A DNA stretch of 33,369 nt, from positions 1-33,369 of the forward strand of contig JAKSLI010000037.1 of assembly GCA_024401305.1 (NCBI GenBank), in the 5' to 3' direction. The DNA comes from Bacteroidaceae bacterium. Its GTDB lineage: Bacteria; Bacteroidota; Bacteroidia; Bacteroidales; Bacteroidaceae. Below the pieces are notes generated by a model. The model made no database searches, was not told where the DNA came from, and saw only the letters and a program-made list of their open reading frames with translations. This document shows, in pieces, positions 1-8,930 of this stretch (position 1 is its first letter; the number at the start of each line of letters is the position of its first letter). Made by a program: the position numbers and the translations under genes.

Positions 1-135
1 TCTGTATGATCTGCTACATCGAAGTTGGTAGCGATAAAGGATGGCCAAGGGCAGATAGTTGGCACACTTGCCTACATACTCATGGGCATTTTGATTTTTT
101 CACTGATTGACAACAAGAAATGGGGTTTTATATGG

Positions 136-175
136 ACACTAGTACTGGTGCGATTTATCGCACCAGTACTAGTGT
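136..175. repeat. perfect 40-bp palindrome (19-bp arms, 2-nt centre)
   Basis: Bases 136-154 are an exact reverse complement of 157-175, with only TT between them. A short T run follows on the plus strand (177-180). It could act as a terminator for a gene lying left of the window, as a protein-binding palindrome, or as the remains of a small mobile element. The symmetry is certain; the role is not known. Confidence 0.85.
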
Positions 176-277
176 GTTTTGAAGAAAGCAAGGTCATTTA
201 TCTGTGTGTACGACCAAGCTTTTAGCACTTCTTAAGGTCATGTTTCATGGTAGAGAATAAGAAAAAACGCCAATTGT

Positions 278-308
278 TTTGTTGGTAAGAAATAAAATAT
301 TAACTTTG
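278..308 (+). promoter_or_regulatory. Bacteroidetes-type promoter for the Rpn-like gene
   Basis: TTTG at 278-281 and TAACTTTG at 301-308 are 19 nt apart, which fits the -33/-7 pattern of the Bacteroidetes primary sigma factor. The ATG of the downstream gene is 26 nt after the -7 element. Confidence 0.75.
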
Positions 309-334
309 CACACAATAATCAACCCATTTATACT

Positions 335-1348
335 ATGTTGACCGTAGCAAATCCTATATATGATATAGTGTTCAAGTATCTCATGGAAGATGAACGCATT
401 GCCAAGACTCTTCTTTCTGCCTTGCTGAAGAAGACTGTTGTTGAAGTCAATGTGCGCAGACACGAATACACAAACGGCAACAGGGATAACATATCCATGT
501 TCCGTATAGATTTTGCTGCGACCATAGAGGAAGCTAACGGCGAAAGACATCTTGTGCTCATCGAACTGCAGAAGACATGGTTGGAAACAGAAACACTGCG
601 TTTCCGTCAGTATCTTGCCATGCACTATTCTAACCAGGAGAACATCATAAAGGAAGACAATCCGATGGGATATGCCATTCCGATGATAGCAATCTACATT
701 CTTGGACATAGGATAGGCAACGTGAATGTTCCTGTAATATACTGCAACAAGACCGTCACGAACTATGAAGGTGAACCTGTGACGCATGGACTTCCTCATC
801 CTTTCGTGGAAAGCCTAAATCATGATAGCATCTTCGTTCAGATCCCATTGCTGAAAGGACATTTCAACAACCGTTTGGAAGAAGTTCTTAGCATATTTGA
901 CCAATCAAAGAAATCTGCTACTAACCGTCAAGTATTGACCATCGATGATGACCAATATAAGGATGATGTGGAAATGATGCATATAGTTCATCGACTCCTT
1001 TCGGCAGCTTCCGATGCAGAACTTCGTCAGACCATGAATGTCGAAGATGAGTATTACAGTGCAATAGAAAATCGAGATACGGCAATCATGAAACGTGACG
1101 AGAAAATTGCGGAACAAGATAGGCTTATTGATGAGCAGAACAATCAGATAGCGGAGCAGAACAATCAGATAGCGGAGCAGAGCAACCAGATAGCGGAGCA
1201 GAGCAATCAGATAGCGGAGCAGAGCAATCAGATAGCGGAGCAGAGCAACCAGATAGCGGAGCAGAACGAGAAACTTTCTCAGAAAGACGAACAATTGTCT
1301 TTGCTGCAAAAGGAATTGGAACGCCTGAGAGCTATGATGCAACAATAA
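335..1348 (+). CDS. Rpn/PD-(D/E)XK nuclease family protein with coiled-coil tail
   Basis: This 337-residue protein begins with the pattern typical of Bacteroidetes PD-(D/E)XK proteins annotated as Rpn or 'nuclease family transposase' (NPIYDIVFKYLMEDE, then LLSALL). The likely catalytic core is D59 in RIDF followed by E77-L-Q79-K80 in VLIELQK, a known Glu-x-Gln/Lys variant. Family members are DNA nucleases, and E. coli Rpn proteins promote recombination; a role for this copy is inference. Residues 250-335 are a heptad-rich coiled coil that includes six exact-phase copies of EQ(N/S)NQIA, likely for oligomerisation. A good promoter lies just upstream, and the gene stands alone before lepA. No inverted repeats mark it as an active insertion sequence. 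Confidence 0.85.
   Translation: MLTVANPIYDIVFKYLMEDERIAKTLLSALLKKTVVEVNVRRHEYTNGNRDNISMFRIDFAATIEEANGERHLVLIELQKTWLETETLRFRQYLAMHYSNQENIIKEDNPMGYAIPMIAIYILGHRIGNVNVPVIYCNKTVTNYEGEPVTHGLPHPFVESLNHDSIFVQIPLLKGHFNNRLEEVLSIFDQSKKSATNRQVLTIDDDQYKDDVEMMHIVHRLLSAASDAELRQTMNVEDEYYSAIENRDTAIMKRDEKIAEQDRLIDEQNNQIAEQNNQIAEQSNQIAEQSNQIAEQSNQIAEQSNQIAEQNEKLSQKDEQLSLLQKELERLRAMMQQ
1133..1268 (+). repeat. 21-bp in-frame tandem repeat (6 units plus a partial)
   Basis: Six 21-bp units start at 1133, 1154, 1175, 1196, 1217 and 1238, and a partial unit follows at 1259. Units differ at only a few bases. Each encodes one heptad, EQNNQIA or EQSNQIA, so gain or loss of a unit keeps the frame and changes coiled-coil length by one heptad. 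Confidence 0.95.
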
Positions 1349-1395
1349 CTTCACTGTTGGTTATTTTAAAATCTTCGCGTTTACAAGAAGCATGT

Positions 1396-1443
1396 CTGGC
1401 GCAAATCCAAGCATTAACATTTGTATGTTGGGATTTGCGCCAG
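1396..1443. terminator. hairpin downstream of the Rpn-like gene
   Basis: A perfect 13-bp inverted repeat (1396-1408 with 1431-1443) encloses a 22-nt loop, 48 nt after the stop codon. The only following T-rich stretch is short (CTTTGTT), so it could be a terminator or simply a stable 3' mRNA structure. Confidence 0.45.
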
Positions 1444-1561
1444 CTTTGTTACTCAGTATTACACGATTACGCATAGTTTTTGCCTAAAATCAAGTCAATT
1501 TGCAACCCAAATTGTACAAAAATGCCTGAATTTTTGATTTTTGTTTATTTTTTTTGCGTTT

Positions 1562-1595
1562 TTTGTTGCAAATAATAAAAATAGTATTAATTTTG
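1562..1595 (+). promoter_or_regulatory. Bacteroidetes-type promoter for lepA
   Basis: TTTG at 1562-1565 and TAATTTTG at 1588-1595 are separated by 22 nt, slightly longer than the usual 19-21. The lepA ATG is 62 nt further on. The surrounding leader is AT-rich and carries the short motif AAAATCAAG at three places (about 1487, 1602 and 1634) with no known meaning. Confidence 0.6.
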
Positions 1596-1657
1596 CATAT
1601 CAAAAATCAAGTATTGACAACTTTTAACGACAAAAATCAAGCGAAACAGTACTCTTT

Positions 1658-3448
1658 ATGAGCAAGATGGACCACATTAGAAATTTCTGTATCATTGCTC
1701 ACATCGATCACGGAAAATCTACCATTGCTGACCGACTTCTGGAGAAGACAGGCACAATACAGATTACGGAAGGTCAGATGCTCGATGATATGGACTTGGA
1801 GAAGGAGAGAGGCATCACGATAAAAAGCCATGCCATACAGATGCAGTACAATCACGGCGGTGAGGACTATGTGCTGAATCTGATAGATACTCCGGGACAC
1901 GTTGACTTCTCGTACGAAGTCTCTCGTTCAATAGCTGCCTGCGAAGGCGCACTTCTCATCGTAGATGCTTCGCAAGGCGTTCAGGCTCAGACCATTTCAA
2001 ACCTCTACATGGCCATTGAGCACGACCTCGAAATAATTCCTGTCATCAACAAGATCGACATGCCATCGGCAATGCCTGACGAGGTTGAAGACGAAATAGT
2101 GGAACTTCTCGGTTGCGACCGCTCCGAAATAATCCGCGCTTCGGGCAGGACTGGCGAAGGCGTAGAGGAAATCCTTGAAGCAATCGTGGAACGAGTGCCG
2201 GCACCTACTGGCGACGAAGAAGCACCGCTCCAGGCTCTGATATTCGACTCCGTATTCAACTCTTTCCGTGGAATCATTGCATATTTCAAGATTGAAAGCG
2301 GCAAGATTCGCAAGGGCGACAAGGTGAAACTCTTTGCAACAGGCATGGAATACACCGCCGACGAAATCGGAATCCTGAAGATGGACATGGTGCCAAAGCA
2401 AGAACTCTCTACAGGAGATGTAGGCTATATAATTAGTGGTATAAAGGACTCGAAGGAAGTGAAGGTGGGCGATACAATCACCCACATCGCCCGTCCTTGC
2501 GAGACTGCCATAGAAGGTTTCCAGGAAGTGAAATCAATGGTCTTTGCAGGTGTTTATCCTATAGACCCGACTGACTATGAGAACCTTCGTGCATCGCTCG
2601 AAAAACTTCAGCTCAACGATGCATCACTGACATTCATGCCAGAGTCTTCAGTAGCTCTCGGCTTCGGTTTCCGTTGCGGATTCCTCGGTCTTCTCCACAT
2701 GGAAATTGTTCAGGAGCGCCTGGACAGAGAGTTCAACATGGATGTCATCACTACGGTGCCTAATGTGTCTTACATGGTTTATGACAAGCAGGGCAACTCG
2801 AAGGAAGTGCATAACCCTTCCGGTCTTCCTGACCTCACGATGATCGACCATATTGAAGAGCCTTACATCAAGGCTTCCATCATCACGCTGACCACTTTCA
2901 TCGGACCTATCATGAAGCTTTGCCTTGACAAGCGAGGCGAACTTCTAAAGCAGGAATACATCAGCGGAAACCGCGTTGAACTGCACTTCATGATACCGCT
3001 CGGCGAAATCGTGATAGACTTCTACGACAAACTGAAGAGCATCTCAAAGGGCTATGCTTCATTCGATTACCACATCGACTGCTACCGCCCTTCAAACCTT
3101 GCTAAGCTTGACATCCTGCTCAACGGCGAACAGGTGGATGCACTCAGCACTCTTACACACCGCGACAACGCCGAAACATTCGGTCGCCGCATGTGCGAGA
3201 AGCTGAAGGAACTCATTCCACGCCAGCAGTTTGACATCGCTATCCAGGCTGCCGTTGGAGCGAAGATCATCGCCCGCGAAACAATCAAGTGCGTCCGCAA
3301 GGATGTAACGGCAAAATGTTACGGAGGCGACGTCAGCCGAAAGCGCAAACTCCTTGAGAAACAGAAGAAAGGAAAGAAGCGCATGAAGCAAATCGGCAAT
3401 GTGGAAGTACCACAGAAGGCGTTCCTTGCAGTGCTCAAACTTGACTAA
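1658..3448 (+). CDS. lepA: translation elongation factor 4 (LepA)
   Basis: A 596-residue translational GTPase of normal LepA length. EF4 acts on the ribosome, where it is thought to help back-translocation or assembly and elongation under stress. The GTPase motifs are all visible: P-loop AHIDHGKST at residues 14-22, the switch I region around KERGITI (49-55), DTPGH at 77-81, and NKID at 131-134. The C-terminal part contains the LepA-specific region with [10 protein letters not shown] and a basic end rich in [16 protein letters not shown], which marks it as LepA rather than EF-G or TypA. The ATG at 1658 gives the expected N-terminus; a second Met is only three codons later. Its own promoter lies upstream and a regulator gene follows 45 nt downstream on the same strand. 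Confidence 0.97.
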   Translation: MSKMDHIRNFCIIAHIDHGKSTIADRLLEKTGTIQITEGQMLDDMDLEKERGITIKSHAIQMQYNHGGEDYVLNLIDTPGHVDFSYEVSRSIAACEGALLIVDASQGVQAQTISNLYMAIEHDLEIIPVINKIDMPSAMPDEVEDEIVELLGCDRSEIIRASGRTGEGVEEILEAIVERVPAPTGDEEAPLQALIFDSVFNSFRGIIAYFKIESGKIRKGDKVKLFATGMEYTADEIGILKMDMVPKQELSTGDVGYIISGIKDSKEVKVGDTITHIARPCETAIEGFQEVKSMVFAGVYPIDPTDYENLRASLEKLQLNDASLTFMPESSVALGFGFRCGFLGLLHMEIVQERLDREFNMDVITTVPNVSYMVYDKQGNSKEVHNPSGLPDLTMIDHIEEPYIKASIITLTTFIGPIMKLCLDKRGELLKQEYISGNRVELHFMIPLGEIVIDFYDKLKSISKGYASFDYHIDCYRPSNLAKLDILLNGEQVDALSTLTHRDNAETFGRRMCEKLKELIPRQQFDIAIQAAVGAKIIARETIKCVRKDVTAKCYGGDVSRKRKLLEKQKKGKKRMKQIGNVEVPQKAFLAVLKLD

Positions 3449-3493
3449 ATTGTACTAATAACCCGATAATAAATATTAAATCCATATTATATT

Positions 3494-4132
3494 ATGTTAA
3501 CACCAAACAGCGAACCAAACAAAAAGACTAAGACAATGAGAGACTTGCAGAAGCTCAGCCGCGATGTAGCTCGTGAATTAGCACGCTTGTACTCAACTAT
3601 GTCTCATGAGGATCTTGACGAGCTCGAGAGCTTGCTCATTCCTATGAAGTTCAAGAAGAACCAGCTCATCCTCGGCGAGGGCGAAATCTGCGAAAACTTC
3701 TATTACATCCACAAAGGTCTTATTCGCCAGTTCTATGTAAAGAACGGCAAGGAAGTTACTGAACACCTTGGTGTTGAAGGTGGTATGATCTACTGTATCG
3801 AAAGTCTCTTCAAGGAGGAACCTACTCGCCTTCAGATTGAGTCACTCGAGCAGAGCATCTTGTTCGCAATTCCTAAGAAGAAGCTCGAAATCGTTGCTAT
3901 GCACAACCAGAACATCCAGATTCTCTACCGCAAGATTCTCGAGAGATCATTGATCAACTCTCAGGTTCATGCTGACCTCGTGCGCTTCGAAACAGCTCAG
4001 GATCGCTACAAGAGATTCTTCAAGATGCATCCACAGGTATCGCTCCGCGCTCCGCTGGTTTACATCGCAAGCTATCTCCAGATGACTCCAGAGACACTTT
4101 CTCGTGTTCGTGCTGTCACTCTCATCGACTAA
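3494..4132 (+). CDS. Crp/Fnr family transcriptional regulator
   Basis: A 212-residue regulator. Residues about 40-135 match a cyclic-nucleotide-binding-type beta-roll (KKNQLILGEGEICENFYYIHKGLIRQFY), and the C-terminus has the short helix-turn-helix usual in Bacteroidetes Crp/Fnr proteins (IASYLQMTPETLSRVRA, residues about 189-207). No cysteine cluster for an iron-sulphur centre is apparent, so oxygen sensing in the Fnr manner is unlikely. The ligand and targets cannot be read from the sequence. The ATG at 3494 is used here, but the Met at 3536 (MRDLQKLSR) is a plausible alternative that would remove a polar 14-residue lead. It lies 45 nt after lepA, with a hairpin terminator after it. Confidence 0.85.
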   Translation: MLTPNSEPNKKTKTMRDLQKLSRDVARELARLYSTMSHEDLDELESLLIPMKFKKNQLILGEGEICENFYYIHKGLIRQFYVKNGKEVTEHLGVEGGMIYCIESLFKEEPTRLQIESLEQSILFAIPKKKLEIVAMHNQNIQILYRKILERSLINSQVHADLVRFETAQDRYKRFFKMHPQVSLRAPLVYIASYLQMTPETLSRVRAVTLID

Positions 4133-4158
4133 ACTCCACATTAATTATACAATTCCAG

Positions 4159-4200
4159 CAAGGATGAACCTTACAAAAAAGGCTCATCCTTGTGGAGTTT
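4159..4200 (+). terminator. terminator after the Crp/Fnr-type gene
   Basis: A stem formed by 4159-4172 and 4179-4192 (9 bp, one mismatch, then 4 bp) closes a small A-rich loop and is followed by a T-rich stretch (GTTTTGCTTT). It sits 27 nt after the stop codon. Confidence 0.65.
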
Positions 4201-4284
4201 TGCTTTAGTCAGATAGCAAACTGCCTTCTCTTAGGCTTCAAAACTCAACAATAATCAACTTTCAAGAAATTATCTACGCTTTTA

Positions 4285-4316
4285 TTTTACAGTATAAAGA
4301 AAAAGCGGTATCTTTG
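4285..4316 (+). promoter_or_regulatory. probable promoter for purB
   Basis: TATCTTTG at 4309-4316 matches the TAnnTTTG -7 element. The -33 element is weak: only a T-run around 4285-4288 lies at the right distance. The purB ATG is 55 nt downstream. Confidence 0.5.
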
Positions 4317-4370
4317 CCCAAAATTAACAACACTAAGGATAATTCTTCAACAACACATTATCATTAATTT

Positions 4371-5726
4371 ATGGAACTTAACTTGCTTACTGCAATATCG
4401 CCGATAGATGGCAGATATAGAGGTAAAACAGAAAAACTTTCAAACTACTTTTCAGAATATGCGCTTATTCGCTATCGTGTCAGAGTAGAGATTGAGTACT
4501 TCATCACTCTTGCAGAACTACCTCTTCCTCAGCTTGAGGGCGTTGAAGCAGCCATCAATGGTGGCTACGAGACTCTTCGCAACATCTACAAGGAGTTCAC
4601 TACTGACGACGCACAGCGCATCAAGGACATTGAAAAGATCACAAACCACGATGTCAAGGCCGTTGAATACTTCATCAAGGAGAAGTTCGACGCCATCGGT
4701 GGTCTTGACCAGTATAAGGAGTTCATCCATTTCGGACTCACTTCACAGGACATCAACAACACAAGCGTTCCACTCTCTGTAAAGGAAGCTGTAGAAGAGG
4801 TTTTCACTCCACTTCTCAAAGAGCTCATCGACCAGCTCCAGGCTTACGCTGACGAATGGAAAGAGGTTTCAATGCTCGCAAAGACTCACGGACAGCCTGC
4901 CTCTCCTACCCGACTCGGCAAGGAAATCATGGTTTATGTCTATCGTCTTACTGAGCAGCTCGAGACTCTCAAGGCTTGCAAATACACAGCTAAGTTCGGC
5001 GGTGCAACAGGCAACTACAACGCTCACCATGTTGCTTACCCACAGTACGATTGGAAGGCATTCGGAAACAAGTTCGTAAGCGAGAAGCTTGGTCTTCAGC
5101 GCGAGCAATATACAACCCAGATCTCAAACTACGACCACCTCGCTTCTGTATTTGATGCTCTCCGTCGTATCGGCACAATCATCATCGACCTCGACCGCGA
5201 CTTCTGGATGTACATTTCTATGGAGTATTTCAAGCAGAAGATCAAGAAGGGTGAGGTTGGTTCAAGCGCTATGCCTCACAAGGTTAACCCTATCGACTTC
5301 GAGAACTCAGAAGGTAACCTCGGCATCGCAGGAAGCATCCTCGAGTTCCTCTCTCGCAAGCTCCCTATCAGCCGTCTCCAGCGTGACCTTACAGACTCAA
5401 CTGTTCTCCGCAACATCGGCACTCCAATGGGTCACATGCTCATCGCTATGGAGAGCACTTTGAAGGGTCTTCGCAAGCTCATCCTCAACGAGCAGGCACT
5501 CTTCGACGACCTTGACAACACATGGGCTGTAGTGGCAGAGGCTATCCAGACAATTCTCCGTCGTGAGGCATATCCAAATCCTTACGAAGCCCTCAAGGCA
5601 CTCACTCGTACAAACACTAAGATGACTCCGGAAATCATCCACGAATTCATCGAGACTCTCGAGGTTTCTGAAAGTGTGAAGGAAGAGCTCCGCGTCATCA
5701 CTCCACATAATTACACTGGTGTATAA
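4371..5726 (+). CDS. purB: adenylosuccinate lyase
   Basis: A 451-residue member of the fumarase/aspartase superfamily, of the size and type of E. coli PurB. It catalyses two steps of purine synthesis: SAICAR to AICAR plus fumarate, and adenylosuccinate to AMP plus fumarate. The N-terminus LTAISPIDGRYRGKTEKLSNYFSEYALI... is diagnostic in its first part for this type, KTHGQPASPT is the second conserved block, and the superfamily signature SSAMPHKVNPIDFEN lies at residues 298-312. It has its own promoter and a 136-nt gap before the pseudouridine synthase gene. It is separate from purL, the other purine gene in the window, which lies 5 kb to the right. Confidence 0.97.
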   Translation: MELNLLTAISPIDGRYRGKTEKLSNYFSEYALIRYRVRVEIEYFITLAELPLPQLEGVEAAINGGYETLRNIYKEFTTDDAQRIKDIEKITNHDVKAVEYFIKEKFDAIGGLDQYKEFIHFGLTSQDINNTSVPLSVKEAVEEVFTPLLKELIDQLQAYADEWKEVSMLAKTHGQPASPTRLGKEIMVYVYRLTEQLETLKACKYTAKFGGATGNYNAHHVAYPQYDWKAFGNKFVSEKLGLQREQYTTQISNYDHLASVFDALRRIGTIIIDLDRDFWMYISMEYFKQKIKKGEVGSSAMPHKVNPIDFENSEGNLGIAGSILEFLSRKLPISRLQRDLTDSTVLRNIGTPMGHMLIAMESTLKGLRKLILNEQALFDDLDNTWAVVAEAIQTILRREAYPNPYEALKALTRTNTKMTPEIIHEFIETLEVSESVKEELRVITPHNYTGV

Positions 5727-5862
5727 CAAATAAACTAGTAATAAACCCAACCTTAAGAACCTTAACTACATTTAAGTATCTAACAAGTATTTGAAAGAAA
5801 TTAAGCATCTTAAGAAAGAGATTAATTAACCAAAAAACAAACATCTAAACTGAACAGAAACA

Positions 5863-7317
5863 ATGTCAGACGAAATGAACTTCGAGTTTGATCACCACCT
5901 GGCAGGTAGTGACGAACATCACAACAATGAAAGCCGTGAGGCTCGCGATGAAAACAACTCAGGATACAGACCTCAGCGTCAGCGTATTCGCACTTCTCGC
6001 CCAGCAGGCAGCAGCTATGGCGGCGGTTACAGCAGCAATCGTGGTGGTTACAACCAGGAAGGCGGCTATCAGCAGCGTCCTCGCTACAACGGCGGCGGTT
6101 ACAACCAGGAAGGCGGCTATCAGCAGCGTCCTCGCTACAACAACGGCGGTGGTTATAACCAGGAAGGTGGTTACCAGCAGCGTCCTCGCTACAACGGCGG
6201 CGGTTACAACCAGAACAAGGAAGAAGGCTTCAACCAGGAAGGTGGCTATAACAACGGTGGTGGCTACGGTCAGCAGCGTGGTGGCTACAACAATGGTGGC
6301 GGCTATGGTCAGCGCGGCGGCTACGGTCAGCAGCGTGGCGGTTATAATAATGGTGGCGGTTACGGTCGTCCACAGCGTGGCGGTTACAACAACGGTGGTG
6401 GCTATGGTCAGCAGCGTGGTGGCGGCTACGGTCAGCAGGGCGGTTATGGTCGTCCACAGCGTGGCGGTTACGGTCAGCAGGGCGGTTACGGTCGTCCACA
6501 GCGTGGCGGTTACGGCGGCGGTCGCGGTGGCTATGATCCAAATGCAAAGTATTCTAACAAGAAGCGCATCGAATACAAGGAGGCTAACATCGATCCAAAT
6601 GCACCAATCCGCTTGAACAAGTTCCTCGCTAACGCAGGCGTTTGCTCTCGTCGTGAGGCTGACGATTTCATCCAGGCAGGTGTAGTAAAGGTTAACGGCG
6701 AGGTTGTAACAGAACTCGGAACAAAGGTACTCCGCACAGATACAATCCTCTTCCACGACCAGAACATCTCTCTCGAGAAGAAGGTTTATGTGCTTCTCAA
6801 CAAGCCAAAGGATACAGTTACAACTTCTGACGATCCTCAGAACCGCAAGACTGTCATGCAGCTCGTTGAAGGTGCATGCCCAGAGCGTATCTATCCTGTA
6901 GGTCGTCTTGACCGCAACACAACAGGTGTTCTTCTCCTCACTAACGATGGTGACCTCGCTTCTAAGCTTACACACCCTAAGTTCCTCAAGAAGAAGGTTT
7001 ACCATGTACAGCTTGACAAGAATGTAACAGCTGCTGACATGCAGCAGATTGCTGATGGCATCCAGCTTGAGGATGGCGAAATCCATGCAGATGCTATCGA
7101 ATATGCTCACCCAACAGACAAGAAGCAGGTAGGCATCGAGATTCACTCTGGTCGCAACCGTATCGTGCGTCGTATCTTCGAGCACCTTGGCTACCGCGTT
7201 ATCAAGCTCGACCGCGTACTCTTCGCTGGTCTTACAAAGAAGAATCTCCGCCGCGGCGACTGGCGCTTCCTCACAGAGAAGGAAGTTGACATGCTCCGTA
7301 TGGGTGCGTTTGAATAA
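5863..7317 (+). CDS. rRNA pseudouridine synthase (RsuA/RluB family) with long Gly-rich N-terminal tail
   Basis: The C-terminal half (residues about 247-484) is a complete RsuA/RluB/RluE/RluF-type enzyme: an S4 RNA-binding domain starting PIRLNKFLANAGVCSRREAD at 248, and the catalytic block GRLDRNTTGVLLLTND with Asp350 as the nucleophile. These enzymes isomerise a specific uridine in ribosomal RNA; RluB or RluF-like action on 23S rRNA is likely, but the exact site cannot be told. The first 225 residues are not part of the enzyme family core: they are low-complexity repeats of GGYNQEGGYQQRPRYN and GGYGQQRGG type, rich in Gly, Tyr, Gln, Asn and Arg, like RGG or prion-like RNA-binding tails. Similar but shorter tails occur in Bacteroidetes homologues. 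The ATG at 5863 is the only start that includes the acidic lead MSDEMNFEFDHH. Confidence 0.93.
   Translation: MSDEMNFEFDHHLAGSDEHHNNESREARDENNSGYRPQRQRIRTSRPAGSSYGGGYSSNRGGYNQEGGYQQRPRYNGGGYNQEGGYQQRPRYNNGGGYNQEGGYQQRPRYNGGGYNQNKEEGFNQEGGYNNGGGYGQQRGGYNNGGGYGQRGGYGQQRGGYNNGGGYGRPQRGGYNNGGGYGQQRGGGYGQQGGYGRPQRGGYGQQGGYGRPQRGGYGGGRGGYDPNAKYSNKKRIEYKEANIDPNAPIRLNKFLANAGVCSRREADDFIQAGVVKVNGEVVTELGTKVLRTDTILFHDQNISLEKKVYVLLNKPKDTVTTSDDPQNRKTVMQLVEGACPERIYPVGRLDRNTTGVLLLTNDGDLASKLTHPKFLKKKVYHVQLDKNVTAADMQQIADGIQLEDGEIHADAIEYAHPTDKKQVGIEIHSGRNRIVRRIFEHLGYRVIKLDRVLFAGLTKKNLRRGDWRFLTEKEVDMLRMGAFE
6007..6534 (+). repeat. coding low-complexity repeat region (Gly/Tyr/Gln/Arg)
   Basis: Residues 49-224 of the pseudouridine synthase are encoded by imperfect tandem repeats. 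From 6043 about three units of GGYNQEGGYQQRPRYN(N)G occur (45-54 nt each), followed by many shorter units of GGY-GQQRGG and GRPQRGG. Copies are very similar at DNA level, so slippage and unequal recombination could change the length. Confidence 0.9.
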
Positions 7318-7334
7318 GGGGACCTTCCCCCTTA

Positions 7335-7445
7335 CCCCTTCCTTTTAGGACGGGGAGAAATTAGTCTTATCTAAGGTGTATTCAAAGATTTACACCTATA
7401 TTTACTAAATAAAAGTAGATTGTTCCCCTCTAAATACTATCTACT
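7335..7445 (+). promoter_or_regulatory. structured asnS leader with three small hairpins
   Basis: Between the pseudouridine synthase stop and asnS are three inverted repeats: 7335-7342 with 7348-7355 (one mismatch, C/G-rich), 7374-7380 with 7391-7397, and 7414-7420 with 7439-7445. No TAnnTTTG promoter is seen, so asnS may be read from upstream, with these structures acting as partial terminators or leader elements. No known riboswitch is recognised. Confidence 0.4.
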
Positions 7446-7478
7446 CCCCTCCTTGAAAGGGAGGGGCTGGGGGTGGGT
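7446..7478 (+). repeat. G/C-rich hairpin repeat, copy 1 (before asnS)
   Basis: A 9-bp stem (7446-7454 with 7458-7466) is followed by GCTGGGGGTGGGT. The same arrangement, CCCTCC stem then GGGAGGGGGCTGGGGG, is found at 14409-14446, so this is a dispersed repeat family. It ends just 3 nt before the asnS ATG. Confidence 0.75.
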
Positions 7479-7481
7479 CTT

Positions 7482-8903
7482 ATGAAAAGAACAAAGATTG
7501 TTGAAGCTTTGGCTTCAGAAGGATGCGGACAGGACATCACAGTAATGGGATGGGTTCGTACTCACCGTAGTTCAAAGGCTGTTGATTTCATCCAGCTTAA
7601 CGACGGTTCTACTATAAAGAACATCCAGGTGGTTATCGAGCCACAGAAGTTTGACGCAGAAATGCTCAAGCAGATCACTACAGGTTCTTGTATCTCTGCC
7701 ACTGGTAAGCTCGTAGCAAGCCAGGGCGCTGGTCAGGCAGTAGAGATTCAGGGCGAAAGCATCGAACTCTTCGGCGGTTGCGGCAACGACTATCCAATGC
7801 AGAAGAAGGGTCAGAGCTTCGAATATATGCGTCAGCACGCTCACATGCGTCTTCGCACAAACACTTTCGGAGCTGTTATGCGTATTCGTCATAACATGGC
7901 AATGGCTATCCACACTTACTTCCACGAGCATGGGTATTTCTATTTCCACACTCCACTCATCACAGCTTCTGACTGCGAGGGTGCAGGCCAGATGTTCCAG
8001 GTAACAACAAAGAACCTCTACGACCTCAAGAAGGACGAGAACGGTTCTATCATCTATGATGATGACTTCTTCGGCAAGCAGACTTCACTTACAGTGTCTG
8101 GTCAGCTTGAAGGTGAGCTCGGTGCTACTGCTCTCGGTCAGATCTACACATTCGGCCCTACTTTCCGTGCTGAGAATTCAAACACTCCACGCCACCTCGC
8201 AGAGTTCTGGATGGTTGAGCCTGAGGCATGTTTCATTGACCTCACAGACCTTATGGATCTTGAGGAAGACTTCATCAAGTATTGCGTACGCTGGGCTCTC
8301 GACAACTGCAAGGAAGACCTTGAGTTCCTCAACAAGATGATCGACAAGACTCTCCTTGAGCGTCTTAACTCAGTGGTTAACACAGAGTTCGTTCGTCTTC
8401 CATACACAGAAGGCATCAAGATTCTCCAGGAAGCTATCGCAAAGGGCAAGAAGTTCGAATTCCCATGTAACTGGGGCGATGACCTCGCTTCTGAGCATGA
8501 GCGCTATCTCGTTGAGGAATACTTCCAGAAGCCAGTCATCATGACAAACTATCCTAAGAAGATCAAGGCATTCTACATGAAGATTGATGCAGAGAAGCCT
8601 GTTCTCAACGGCGAGGAAATGGAAGAAACTGTTCAGGGTACAGACGTACTCTTCCCAGCTATCGGCGAAATCATCGGCGGTTCTGTTCGTGAAGAGAACT
8701 ACGACAAACTCGTGAACGAAATCCAGGAGCGCAACATCCCTATGAAGGATATGTGGTGGTATCTTGACACTCGTAAGTTCGGTTCTTGTCCTCACGGTGG
8801 TTTCGGTCTCGGTTTCGAGCGTCTCATCCTCTTCGTAACAGGTATGCAGAACATCCGCGACGTGATTCCTTTCCCACGTACTCCAAAGACCGCAGAGTTC
8901 TAA
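7482..8903 (+). CDS. asnS: asparagine--tRNA ligase
   Basis: A 473-residue class IIb aminoacyl-tRNA synthetase that charges tRNA-Asn. The N-terminal OB-fold anticodon-binding domain (about 15-105) is followed by the class II core. Motif 2 is [21 protein letters not shown] and motif 3 is [21 protein letters not shown], both in the AsnRS form rather than the AspRS form. The ATG at 7482 ([10 protein letters not shown]) is preferred; a GTG at 7473 lies inside the hairpin repeat and would add only VGL. The gene ends at a strong terminator shared with the leftward MATE gene. Confidence 0.97.
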   Translation: MKRTKIVEALASEGCGQDITVMGWVRTHRSSKAVDFIQLNDGSTIKNIQVVIEPQKFDAEMLKQITTGSCISATGKLVASQGAGQAVEIQGESIELFGGCGNDYPMQKKGQSFEYMRQHAHMRLRTNTFGAVMRIRHNMAMAIHTYFHEHGYFYFHTPLITASDCEGAGQMFQVTTKNLYDLKKDENGSIIYDDDFFGKQTSLTVSGQLEGELGATALGQIYTFGPTFRAENSNTPRHLAEFWMVEPEACFIDLTDLMDLEEDFIKYCVRWALDNCKEDLEFLNKMIDKTLLERLNSVVNTEFVRLPYTEGIKILQEAIAKGKKFEFPCNWGDDLASEHERYLVEEYFQKPVIMTNYPKKIKAFYMKIDAEKPVLNGEEMEETVQGTDVLFPAIGEIIGGSVREENYDKLVNEIQERNIPMKDMWWYLDTRKFGSCPHGGFGLGFERLILFVTGMQNIRDVIPFPRTPKTAEF

Positions 8904-8930
8904 TCAAGGAAAATAGCATCAGAAATAAAC

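Larger units (their letters stand above)
1..334. other. gene-poor left edge with a possible gene remnant
   Basis: No gene can be supported with confidence here. A rightward frame without a normal start runs from 10 to 225 and encodes a hydrophobic stretch that looks like one or two membrane segments (around LAYILMGILIFSLIDNKKWG), so it may be the remnant of a membrane protein gene. It has no ATG start and is crossed by the long palindrome at 136-175, which argues against an intact gene. The last 60 bases hold the promoter of the next gene. Confidence 0.3.

Noticed and set aside
245-799. Leftward reading frame of 184 residues opposite the Rpn-like gene
   Set aside because: It is antisense to a strongly supported gene with promoter and family match, and its protein has no recognisable features.
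1133-1268. CRISPR-like array of regular repeats
   Set aside because: The units are 21 bp with no spacers and lie in frame inside a protein-coding gene.
335-1348. Active insertion sequence
   Set aside because: Although such proteins are often labelled transposase, no terminal inverted repeats or target-site duplication flank the gene, and it has a normal promoter.
5959-7185. Leftward 408-residue frame opposite the pseudouridine synthase
   Set aside because: It is the antisense of the Gly-rich repeats and the enzyme core; its Val/Ala/Thr repeats are only the complement of the Gly/Tyr codons.
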